64,000 nucleotides of DNA from Holothuria scabra (Eukaryota > Echinodermata > Holothuroidea > Aspidochirotida > Holothuriidae), in NCBI GenBank assembly GCA_037179385.1, contig CM074190.1:10932206-10996205 (forward strand). The letters are read 5' to 3'. Positions 51,531 through 61,587 of this stretch are shown here, one piece after another (the first letter of the stretch is position 1; each line of letters opens with the position of its first letter). The notes under the pieces are model-generated. The model had not been told where the DNA came from, ran no database searches, and saw only the letters and a program-made list of their open reading frames with translations. The translations under genes and the position numbers were made by a program.

Positions 51531-52660
51531 AAACCAGAAAGCCAAAAGGCTTAGTGATTCCTTGCCAGTGAAATTTAAGCCCATCTTTTTTTTTTTCAAA
51601 TTGACAGTGCTCGGTAATGTTTTTCAAAGTGACAGTGCTCCGTAATGTACCCACAAAGTATGCATGCAAGGCATCAATGCTTCCTACAAGAACTGGGGTT
51701 CTGCTCATGATATCACATCCACATGTGTAAAATTTTGCAGTGTCCAAGACTCCAACCATGGGACATTTGTGTAAATATGATATTGAGACTTTGACTCCTT
51801 GTGAACCAAAGTGACATTTGACATCCACTAAAAACTAAAGGGATCATTTATTCACCATGCATCATCTACATGTCAAGTACGAGGACCCTACAAATTACCT
51901 TTCTAGTAATACTATGTTTGTCAGACTTCGACATTGCTGACCCCAAATGACCTTCAACCATCATGAAAATCATCTTGGATCACCATCTCAATACAACCAA
52001 CCCACGCACTAAAGATGGGCTTAGTCACATGCATTTTTCTTGGATACCTTGATTACTAGGACCTCTCATGACCCCAAATGACCTTTGACCTCCACAAAAA
52101 TCCATACAGAACATCTAATTAATACAACCAACTCACACACCCAAATTAGAAAAGTCACATGCACCTTTCTTGAAATATTGTGTTTAAAAGGTTCTGACCT
52201 TTTGACCCCCATGAACCCAAATGACCTTTGACCTCCACCAAAAACAATAGGGATCATCTACTCAATATGGCTAACCCACACACCTCCAAATGAGGTTAGT
52301 AACACTTACCTTTCTTGAGATACCGTGTTTACAAGCAATTTCTAAGGAATTTACCGTTTGAAAGCTCCTTACCCCAAATGACCTTTGACCTCCACAAAAA
52401 TCGGAAGGCTTCATCTACTTAACAAGACAAACGGACAAACTAAATATGAGAACAGTCACATGTACCTTTCTTGAGATATCCTGTTTATAAGGTTTTGACC
52501 TTTTGGCCTCTTGTGACCCCAAATCTTATTTGACCTCCACAAAAAATCAATAGGAATCATCTACTTAATATGACCAACCCACAAACCAAATATGAGAACA
52601 GTTTAATTTACCCTTCTTGAGATATCGTGTTTACAAGGTTTCCAACTTTTGACCTCTCAT

Positions 52661-54195
52661 CAGGGTTCGATTTACGCGGGTGCACTCGTGCACGGATGCA
52701 TGTAAACTTCAGACCTAGCCTACAAACTTCATGGTCAAATACATGTTACAAGTCAAGTTGCAGCACAAAGTAATCCTAATGTAGCTGTCCCAATTGTCCC
52801 TTGCATCTTTATTTCCTGCATACTGACAGTTAGACAAGCAGACATTTCACCAAAATTTTTTAGCGTGTCTCCTTTCGTACCGCAACATGATCAGTGTCAA
52901 CGATCATCACTCCGCACATGTACTTGTCCAAGTAATGTTGCATGTGGCTGCTTTCAACTTGAAGGTGACTTTTAATGTTACCGGCTAGGCTTTCCAAGTA
53001 CAGTATTCATATAGACAATATATATGTTCGGATGGCGTGTGAGCTGGTGCCAGCAGCTCTAAAGAGAAAAGTATGGTACATCAAAAGTAGCATAGTAAAA
53101 GTTTTTGAAAATGTTGGTAAGGGCAACTTATAAGTATTCTACACGTGTCTCACTCATGTTTTGAGAGATAAATGCCAATAACATAATTTTGGCATCCTGT
53201 AATTTTCACGATGTGGTTTGCTTCTAAGACTGCTGCCTTTCACATTCAGTTTGTACCACAGTGGCGCTGAAATTTGAAAGGACTTGGATGATCGGAGACT
53301 TGAACTTTTTAAACCACAATGTCAGAATTTTAGTTGCATGTTTAACTGGCGAAACCTTATAATCAACCTTAAAAAAGAGTTGAATAACTTAAAGATTGTG
53401 TAAAATTTTAGCTGTAGCTTATACTGGATTATTTGGCAATAGCTGATGCAAACTCTAGGCTTGGGACCTCAAGTACAGTATATAGCCTGGGCTTATTTGG
53501 GTAAGGTCACTTGCTGCCTTGTGTCGGCCCAATGTATCTTCAAGCTTAGCTCTGCTAAATATAGGTTCTCTATGCAGAAAACATGAGCTTTCCTTCAGAA
53601 TCAGTGCTGATAGACAAGGTCTGGATGTGAACTTGTGATGATAACTAGTAAATGGCCAAAAGGTCAAACTGGTTAACTTGGAATTATAGCTACATGCAGT
53701 AGGAAGAGATGGGGGGGTGTGGGTATGCATGTGTTACAATACTCTTGGTTTATGTCCAGGAAGGCATGTGTCAATTTTTTTCCAAGATTTGACTTTGCTC
53801 GAGTATCCCAGCCCCCCCCCCCCCATGATTCAAAATTTTAAACCAAGGGGGAAAAACTCCCCCGAAATTTTTGAGCTGGCCCTAATCCTGGCTCCTACGA
53901 TCCTTTAATTCATACAGTGAAGTAATGGAGAAATTTGCCCTTGAAGCGGACAAAAACACACCCTTCCTAGGCCCACAGGTCGTCCTAGCGTTATATAGTA
54001 TATATAGTATATATATATATACTATATATACTATATAACGCTAGGACGACCTGTGCCTAGGCCTACGGTATAGCAAGGTGTTTAAGGTGTTTTTCTCGTA
54101 GGCTTTTCTTTAAATTTTCAGATTATTTGGTGCATGTAGATTTTTTACCTACATGCACCAGTGCATGTAGAAAAAAAATTATAAATTGAACCCTG
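52661..54195. mobile_element. Non-autonomous hAT element, 1535 bp, with perfect TSD
   Basis: Flanked by CCTCTCAT at 52653-52660 and 54196-54203, an exact 8-bp target duplication. The TIRs are CAGGGTTCGATTTA and the inverse of CAGGGTTCAATTTA (13 of 14). TGCATGTA-type subterminal repeats occur near both ends (about 52698; several at 54130-54172). It interrupts a DR1-repeat unit whose sequence resumes after the duplication. No transposase is encoded. A run of 13 C lies at 53812-53824. The clean TSD suggests a comparatively recent insertion. Confidence 0.9.
53974..54055. repeat. 82-bp perfect palindrome
   Basis: CACAGGTCGTCCTAGCG on the left is exactly mirrored on the right around an AT-only core of TATATAGTATATAT-type text. 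The symmetry centre is between 54014 and 54015. With a 2-base bulge the arms extend through CCTAGG. It lies inside the hAT element at 52661-54195. Confidence 0.95.
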
Positions 54196-54417
54196 CCTCT
54201 CATGACCCCAAATGACCTTTGACCTCCACCAAAAACAATAGTGATCATCGACTCAGTATGGCCAAACCACACACCCAAATATGAAATCAGTCACTCTTAC
54301 TCTTCTTGAGATATCGTGTTTACAAGCAAAAGCGTCACATACACACACATTTACACACACACACACGACATCACCATCGCATGGATTCCTTTTGCTGATG
54401 CAAGGAATCAAAAAGCC

Positions 54418-55224
54418 TAGGCCCACTAATTTGGCCACCCTGAAGCTATAACTTGTATGATTTGACAATGACTATGTAATATTTTAAAAAAAATCTAAAT
54501 CTGAATGGCAAAAAATAAATATTCCTGCAATACAGTGTGTGCAACTGTTAGTTATTTTGACCATACCTTGCAATTTTGCATTAGGCCTATTTCGAAAATA
54601 GGCCAGGCCTAGCCTAGTATATTGGGATTATCATGAGTTAATCACCTAATAATGTTCGTTACCACAAAAATATGAAAACATATACAAAAATGGATAAAAT
54701 TTGACAGTAACATTTTGTAATCTGTCTTCTTATTTGTGCTATATTTTGATGTTGTTTGGACTGAGTAATTTGTAGAAAATGAATCTTGAAATGTAGGAGG
54801 CAGTGCAAGTAGCAATGCTTATGAAGTAATCATGAGTCAATCACTTCATAAAACAAACAAATAAAATCCTACAAACTACTATTTTCATGGTCAGATTTTG
54901 ACATAATGGTACTGTACAAAACAATCACCTTTCTATCAGAATTCCTACTTAAAACTTCATAAAATACATCCTCATCATCATTTTTACTGATTTTTGCAAA
55001 TTTCTGGTTCATAATTTTGCTGAAGCTTGAAAATCTGGCCATGACTAACATTTTTGCTTTAAAAATCTAAAACATGATGACAACTAAGTGGTTCTGATGT
55101 TGTTTGAAGAATTTGCATTGCAAGTTATTCTAGTATCATGATCACATCGCACCTACTCGCTTCTATGGCATTCAGAAGACAGTGATCGACTCATGATAGT
55201 GATCGACTCATGATAACTTACTAC
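54418..55224. other. Gene-free stretch
   Basis: No gene recognised. A 17-bp direct duplication (AGTGATCGACTCATGAT twice in tandem) lies at about 55181-55214, just outside the nested repeats that follow. Confidence 0.45.
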
Positions 55225-55289
55225 ATAGACGAATTCGGACAGATTGTGATGGGTTGAATTTAGTGGGCCATTACTGGGGTCCATCACCT
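55225..55289 (+). mobile_element. MITE-A, left part of an interrupted copy
   Basis: It begins with the family end CATAGACGAATTCGGAC and runs to ATTACTGGGGTCCATCACC, where MITE-B text begins. The remainder resumes at about 58862. Compare the intact copy at 14736-14994. Confidence 0.7.
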
Positions 55290-55543
55290 TTAAAGGCATA
55301 TTTTCATCATCCCAAACAGTTCCAATTCTCCCAACCTACTTACTTCTAGCCCCTCCCACATTTATCTAAAACTCATCTTCATCCAGACACAATCCTAGTT
55401 TATTGCTTCATGGCTTGTCCCAGTGGCCATACAAGTCCATAATGTGTAATCAAGATACTCTCAGTGCCCATGCTGTGTAATTTAGCTATGATGCATTGTT
55501 TGAATGTGATGCCAATCAAAGAGCTGTACCAATTGAGAGTTTT
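55290..55543 (+). mobile_element. MITE-B, left part of an interrupted copy
   Basis: It starts at TTAA (55290-55293) and follows the copy at 5801 through CCAATTCTCCCAACCTACTT, CCCCTCCCACA and CAATCAAAGAGCTGTACC. It stops after GAGAGTTT, where the retroelement tail begins. A likely right end is at 58830-58861. Confidence 0.75.
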
Positions 55544-55544
55544 A

Positions 55545-55636
55545 ACATAACATAACACAACACAACACAACACAACACAACACAACACAACACAACACAA
55601 CACAACACAACACAACACAACACAACATAACATAAC
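55545..55636. repeat. Pentanucleotide tract (ACAAC/ATAAC)n, retroelement tail
   Basis: About 18 units, mostly CACAA with ATAAC units at both ends. On the minus strand it is the 3' terminal repeat tail (TGTTATG to TGTTG) of the CR1-like copy next to it. Confidence 0.9.
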
Positions 55637-56370
55637 AGGTTGAAGGGCAAAGGAGGGCCAAGGCCCCATAAGATGCCCTGAAGTCCAAGCCCTAATCAAA
55701 AGTCAAACCACCAAAGCTTGACAACAGCCCCAAACAATCAGATTCTACCACAGCCATGGAAAACCTGTCAATGTTAACCTTAAAGCAGTGAACTGAGGGG
55801 GAGTTAACTACCCAATCTGGTAGACAATTCCACTCGTTGACAGCTCTATGGGAGAAACTAAACTTCCTAATGTCAAGCCTTGCAAAAGGCTTTTCAAGCT
55901 TTTTACAATGCCCACGCACCCGAGATTTACCTTGAACCCTTAAATAACTACAAGTCAGAAGGGGATTCCTTTCACAAAGGAACTTGAAAACCTGGAGCAT
56001 GTCTCCCCTAATCCTTCTCAGCTCCAAGGTGGTAAGCCCAAGACGTTTAAGCCTATGATAAGGCAAATTTCTCACCTCAGGAATGAGGCGAGTGGCTCTC
56101 CTCTGAACCTGCTCTAAAAGAAACTTGTCCTTTTCATAGAAGGGACTCCAAGCCTGAGCTGCATAGTCAAGATGGGGTCTTACCAACTGCTTATACAAAT
56201 TAAGCACAATATCCTTACTAAAATTGATGAAATTCCTCTTGATCAATCCAAGCACTCTATTAGCCTTTACAGCAGTGGCTGCACACTGCCTTGATGACTT
56301 TAAATCCCCAGTAATTACAACACCCAGATCTTTCTCAGAGGTGACATTACTTAAAACACAACCATTCATG
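55637..56370 (-). pseudogene. CR1-like retrotransposon, downstream copy, 5'-truncated
   Basis: On the minus strand this holds only the RT C-terminus and 3' UTR. It opens with MNGCVLSNVTSEKDLGVVI and runs through RQCAATAVKANRVLGLIKRN and LVRPHLDYAAQAWSPFYEKD to RLDIRKFSFSHRAVNEWN. The frame is intact to its stop near 55692, and the (TGTTR)n tail follows. It lacks the endonuclease and the catalytic RT motifs, so it cannot mobilise itself. It begins directly after the tail of the upstream copy, making a head-to-tail pair. Confidence 0.9.
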
Positions 56371-56372
56371 TT

Positions 56373-56393
56373 ATAACATAACATAACATAACA
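56373..56393. repeat. (ATAAC)n tail of the upstream CR1-like copy
   Basis: About four ATAAC units; the minus-strand reading is TGTTATGTTATG. It marks the exact 3' end of the element at 56394-58815. Confidence 0.85.
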
Positions 56394-58815
56394 GGTTAAA
56401 GGGCAAAGGAGGGCTGTAAAGGCCCCATAAGATGCCCTGTAATCCAAAAACCCCCCAAAACAAAGCAAACCACCAACACCTAAAGAGCCCAGAAAGATTA
56501 GATTCTACCACAGTCATGGAAAAACTTGTCAATATTAACCTTAAAACGGTGCACTGATGTGGAGTTAACAACCCACTCAGGCAGGCTATTCCACTCACTA
56601 ACAACCCTATGAGAGAAACTGAACTTCCTAATGTCAAGTCTAGCAAAAGACTTTTCAAGCTTTTTGCAATGGCCTCTAACCCGAGGATTACTCTGGACCT
56701 TTAAATAACTGCAAGCTAACAAAGGATTCCCTTCAGATAGAAATTTGTATACCTGGAGCATGTCCCCCCTAATCCTTCTCAGCTCCAAAGTGGTAAGCCC
56801 AAGCAGCTTAAGCCTTTGGGAATAAGGTAGATTTTTAACCTCAGGTATGAGTCGGGTAGCTCTCTTCTGAACTTGCTCTAAAAGCAATTTGTCCTTTTCA
56901 AAGAAGGGACTCCAGGCCTGTGCAGCATAGTCGAGATGGGGTCGAACCAGCTGCTAATACAAATTTAGCACAATTTCTTTACTAAAACTCTTAAAATTCC
57001 TCCTGATCAACCCAAGCACCCTATTTGCCCTTGAAGCAGTAGCTGCACACTGCCTAGATGACTTTAAATCTCCTGTAATAACTACACCAAGGTCTTTCTC
57101 AGAAGTCACTTTGTTCAAATTAGTACCATTCATAGTATAATCATGGTGGGGATTCTTAGAACCAAAGTGGAGGACTTTGCACTTATCAGCATTAAAAGAC
57201 ATTTGCCAAGTCTGAGACCATGAAAATAACCTATCCAGATCTTTCTGAAGCAATAAGGAATCATCCTTTCCTCCAACCTTCCTATAGAGCTTTGTATCAT
57301 CAGCAAACTTACTTATACTGGAAGTGATAGAGCTATCAATATCATTTATGAAAATCAAGAAAAGAAGTGGGCCAAGGACAGAACCTTGTGGTACACCTCT
57401 TGAGACTTCTTTCCAGGAAGAAAAATTTCCATTGACAACAACTCTCTGAGACCTACCATTGAGCCACGACTTGATCCACTGAGCGCACTTGCCTATGATG
57501 CCTAACCTATGCAATTTTACCATGAGTCTACCTAGAGGTACTTTGTCAAAAGCTTTTTGGAAGTCAAGGTAAATGACGTCCACACTGGAACCTGAATCGA
57601 GAGACAAAGAAACATCCTCAAGAAAGCTCAGCAAATTTGTAACACAAGATCTACTGGGTAGGAAACCATGCTGAGTTAGATTGAGTAACCCATTATCTAA
57701 GAGATGCTTTAGCAAACAGTCCTTGATTAAGGATTCCATAATTTTGCACACAACACTAGTTAAACTGACTGGCCTGTAATTACAAGGTGAACTCCGATCC
57801 CCCTTTTTTAAAAATTGGAGTGACATTAGCAACCCGCCAGTCAGTAGGAACAAAATTTGAGTCAAGACATTTCTGAAAAATAATTGATAGTGGAACTGAT
57901 AAAACCTCAGAGCATTCATGAAGGATGGCGGGATGGATCCCATCTGGCCCAGGAGCCTTACTTGTCTTCAAACTCTTCAATTTTTTCCGAACCAGCTCCT
58001 CAGAGAACACAATGTCACTCATTGAAGAAGGGATATCAGAACCCCTACAAATCCCCATGACAGATGACTCCTTGGTAAAAACAGATACAAAATAATCATT
58101 TAACAAATTAGCCATATCCTGATGATCACTAACTAATGAACCATTCACATCATGAAGTGGCCCAACCCCCTCCTTAACATGCTGCTTAGACCTAACATAG
58201 GCATGAAAAGATTTTGGGTTAATCTTAACCTCACTGGCCAACTTTTTTTCAAACCTAGCTTTAGTGTCCTTAACCAAATTTTTAACTAAGACCTCTTGAC
58301 TCTTGTAGGCACTTAAGTCATCAGAATCCTTGCTGGCCTTATAACGTCGCCAACACTTACGTTTCTTCCTAGTTGCCCTGAGTACCTCCCTAGAAATCCA
58401 AATAGGCCTACTTTTCACCCGAGCCTTCTTGAGTGGTATACATAACTTTGTAATATCAGAAACAGTACTGCTGAAAAATTTCCAAGCTTCAGCAGGACCT
58501 AAATGAGACAAATGTGCAACCCAGTCTATGCTAAGCTCCTCTTTTGCATGATTAAAATTAGCTCTACTGAAGTCAAGAACAGTTTTGTCACTACTTGGAG
58601 GTTTACTGAAACAACAAATGTCAAAACTAATAAGGTCATGGTCGCTACATCCAACCTTACCACCACTCCTCAAATTTCTGACCAGATAATCATAGCTAAA
58701 ACTTTTGGGACCAAAATGAAGGACTTTACACTTATCTGCATTAAAAGACATTTGCCAGGTCTGAGACCAAGAAAATAACCTATCCAGATCTTTCTGCAGC
58801 AGTAAGGCATCATCT
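56394..58815 (-). pseudogene. CR1-like non-LTR retrotransposon, upstream copy, rearranged
   Basis: Minus strand. Upstream frame (58751-57780): a misplaced RT scrap (MSFNADKCKVLHFGPK), then the endonuclease end GCSDHDLISFDI, a basic linker, APGPDGIHPAIL and WRVANVTPIFKKG. The second frame (57943-56954) is the RT core: NYRPVSLTS, VIYLDFQKAFDKV, GVPQGSVLGPLLFLIFINDI and the catalytic FADD in KFADDTKLY. A third frame (56887-56498) is the C-terminus, EVKNLPYSQRLKLLGL to EWNSLPEWVVNS. Breaks: an extra G in the G-run near 57805 shifts the frame, and TAG replaces AAG near 56954. Family role: target-primed reverse transcription of its own RNA. Inactive here. Confidence 0.92.
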
Positions 58816-58829
58816 AAAAAAAAATATAT

Positions 58830-58861
58830 ATAATGAAACTGTAGTTTTGGGTGACGAATGA
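58830..58861 (+). mobile_element. MITE-B, probable right end of the interrupted copy
   Basis: AACTGTAGTTTTGGGTGACG..CTGCCTTA aligns with the right end of the copy at 5801-6108 (GTGTAGTTTGGGGTGAGAGG..GGCCCTTTA), with several mismatches and the expected order. Inference. Confidence 0.45.
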
Positions 58862-59066
58862 CTGCCTTAGTCTAATCTTTATATTTCCTTCCTAACCTTT
58901 TCCATGGATGGTTGTACACTGAGGTGTATCTCGATTTTATCAACTTTACTGAATATGAGGATTTGAAATCAACTTGGACAATAAATGAAAATGATTAAAG
59001 GCTGATGGACCCCACCAATGGCTGCCTCCAGTCATTAAATAACAGCGCTATTCGGATTCGTCTATA
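58862..59066 (+). mobile_element. MITE-A, right part of the interrupted copy
   Basis: Continues the family from GTCTAATC through CATGGATGGTTGTACACTG, GAATATGAGGATTTGAAAT, GGACCCCACCAATGGCTGCC and the end CGGATTCGTCTATA. It is in the same orientation as the piece at 55225-55289. Confidence 0.75.
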
Positions 59067-60109
59067 AGTAGGGCCTGTAACAAGTTTCTTGAAAAATTTG
59101 ATGATTTGAACTAGGCTGCTTGAGCAAGTCGAAACTTTCACACACAAAATCATAGCAGGCAGTCAGCAATCTTGCTCTGCCTTTACTCACACGTACGGTA
59201 GCGACACTCTACTGATGGTATGATCCTCTGTTCATGATGGAAGTCCGTGCTACTTTCTAAGTTAGTAACTAGTGCTGGTTCGCGTAACCGGTCCCAGCAC
59301 ATCATAGACACAGCCTAGGCCTAGGCCAAGGTACCTCTTCAAACATTTTATAATAAAGCCTCATTACATTCCTAGAAAAACAGAGCATTTCAAAAAGCTA
59401 CGTAAATGCTAATACTTACGGCTAACAAGGTACGCACAGTTTATGTTGAATTTCTGTGTAACAATACCCCCCAAAATAGAGACCTTAGCCCCAAGTTGCA
59501 AAAATTCGGGCGAGACGGTCTGTAGTCTGCGTAGCTTGCAGCGAGTTTTCAACCCTTCAGCTCTTCCACAATTATATCGACGATAAACGTAATTTAAAGA
59601 CTAAAACTATTTTAAGAATCCAATAAAGATCAAAATTCAGTTTAAAAATTTTTTAAATAATTTTAAGAGTATTTTAGATTCTAAAATTGGATTAATTTGA
59701 TGAAACTATAAAAATTTTTATAATTCTAGGACATTACCCTTTGATATGTAGATGCCACTAATGGACATGATGCTACGTACAAGAAGACAGGGAAGACAAA
59801 CGACGAAACACCCTTCGACAAATCTGGTAAAACAATCAAAATAAGCCATAAATAGGGTAATCTTTCGTCGATTTAAGTGAAAAATTACACCATTTTAATC
59901 TTTCTTTGATATTTAATTTCCCTCTTTGTAAGGATTAAAAGTATAAGCCGTATGATTTAACTGGGAAAATGCATTTTACCTAACGTTACGGTTGAGCTTG
60001 AAAGCCCTAGCCTAGCCTATTGTACATTAGTCCACAGAAAAGGACTAGCCTAAGTTAGGCATATGTTGTAACTTGTTACAGTATAGTTGTATGGACGGTC
60101 GCATAATTG
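59067..60109. other. Intergenic region between TMEM126 and CWC15
   Basis: On the minus strand GTTAGCC|GTAAGT at about 59418 is a strong splice donor preceded by a comparatively GC-balanced, CpG-containing segment (to about 59560). This would suit the untranslated first exon and promoter of TMEM126, whose coding exon 1 has an acceptor just before its ATG. The rest is AT-rich with no feature recognised. Exon status is inference. Confidence 0.3.
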
Positions 60110-60117
60110 CTCCCTAT

Positions 60118-61361
60118 CACAGGCGTTTGAAGCGTTCTGTATACTATACACTATATATGTATATATATTAACAAGGTCGGACACTCCACACATGAAACCT
60201 ACACACAGAGAGCACACCTGGGGCTGCTTTGACATTTTTAGCCTTGCTGCAAACCTCAAAAGACGTCGTTAGTCCATGTAAGAAGTTCAAGGTGAACCCC
60301 AAACAGCATCTATCTGTCACTCGGAGACAATTTTTCACTTAATGTCACTTCGAAACGGTAAAAATTACTACGAAAACTTTTTTGCAGGGTTCTGGGTCAA
60401 CGCTTCCCAATCCAGTCTTGCCAGTACTCCCCATCACTTCCACATTGAGGTCTTAATTTACGAATTACGTTTAACAATTTCCTGAAATTCAATGATAGTT
60501 TTCCTAATTAACCAGTTCAATGACGTTTAAGGAGCAATCAATTTTCGATAAAGATATATTTTTCAATTCAATCCAAATTTTTAACATGTTTACCGAAACT
60601 GTCAAACATTATTCAGCAAAGTTTCTCGAAAAGCTGGACAATCTAAAATAGGTGGGAAGAACTGGTGTTACGAACCACTGGGCTCCGTTATACGCCTGCA
60701 CCCTGCACTTTTGTACCTCTTTGGGATATCGTACCTATCACCTAATACGTGGAGCGATAAAGAATGCATCAACAGTTGCACAGATTATTATCACCTGGTC
60801 GTAACAATTATGCTTTCCACTTACAGTATTTCGAAATGTCCAGCTTTTGGCAAAAATTTGCTGATAATCGACAGTTTCGGTTAACACGTTACGAAATTTG
60901 GAATTAAAATGAAAAAAAAATCTTAATCGCAAATTTATTACTCCTAAAAAAAACCATTATATCGGTCAATTAGGAAAACTATTGTTGGATTCCAGGAAAT
61001 AGTGTAATGCAATTCGTAGACATAGACCTCAATGTGGAAATGCTGGAGAGTACTTGCGATAGTGGATTGGGAAGCGTTGACCCAGAACCCTGCAAAAAAG
61101 TTTTCGTAGTAATTTTTACCTTTTCGAAGTGATATTAGGGGGAAATTTGTCTCCGAGGAACAGAGAGATGCTGTCTGAGGTTCACCTTGAACTTCTTACA
61201 TGGACTAACGAAGTCTTTTGAGGTTTGCAGCAAGGCTTAAAGTGTCAAAGTAGGCCCAGGTGTGCTCTCTGTGTGTAGGTTTCATGTGTGGAGTGTCCGA
61301 CCTTGTTAGTATATATATATATATATAGTGAATAGTATACAGAACGCTTCAAACGCCTGTG
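60118..61361. mobile_element. DNA transposon with 0.53-kb inverted arms and perfect TSD
   Basis: 1244 bp beginning CACAGGCGTTTGAAGCG and ending with its inverse. It is flanked by CTCCCTAT at 60110-60117 and 61362-61369, an exact 8-bp target duplication (9 bp if a shared G is counted). The arms are about 60118-60650 and 60826-61361. In the 120 bp around 60178-60298 against 61193-61313, five mismatches were counted by eye. The 175-bp centre is unique and no transposase frame exists. An 8-bp duplication suits hAT or P; 9 bp with such long arms would suit a MULE. The right end is 226 bp before the CWC15 ATG. Confidence 0.88.
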
Positions 61362-61587
61362 CTCCCTATAGCCTTGCTAGGCCTACATAGGCTTAGGCCT
61401 AGGTCTAGTCCCATAGCTCTCAAGTTCCAAGAGGCTAGATGTGGGTTCAGCTGCATGGTACAATACTAGTATTGTTTGGGTGGGTTGATTTAAGCTAATA
61501 TAATTATTGTTTGTTTCTCATTTTTCTGACAGTTTTTTCTTTCGTAAGTCCCAGCATCTGTAGGAAAACGGCAAAACCTATAGCATT

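Larger units (their letters stand above)
51531..54417 (+). mobile_element. DR1-repeat element, copy 3, split by a hAT insertion
   Basis: The head module is at 51531-51575 (AAACCAGAAAGCCAAAAGGC). About seven units follow, with perfect DR1 at 52079, 52222, 52379 and 54213 and degenerate versions near 51808, 51950 and 52523. A 1535-bp hAT element plus an 8-bp duplication sits inside the last unit; removing it restores a normal spacing of about 147 bp. The end is intact: a (CA)n run at about 54335-54366, then an 8-bp stem GATTCCTT/AAGGAATC (54384-54410) followed by AAAAAGCCTAG. It is the longest copy here, so unit number varies between copies. Confidence 0.8.

Noticed and set aside
55400..55699. 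Frame with a run of CVVL repeats
   Set aside because: It is the translation of the (CACAA)n retroelement tail, not a gene.
60050..60272. Overlapping frames on both strands upstream of CWC15
   Set aside because: They fall in the left arm of the long-inverted-repeat transposon and are mirrored in its right arm.
60118..61361. Inverted duplication of the CWC15 promoter
   Set aside because: First suspected from the mirrored arms, but the exact 8-bp flanking direct repeat and defined ends fit a transposon insertion better.
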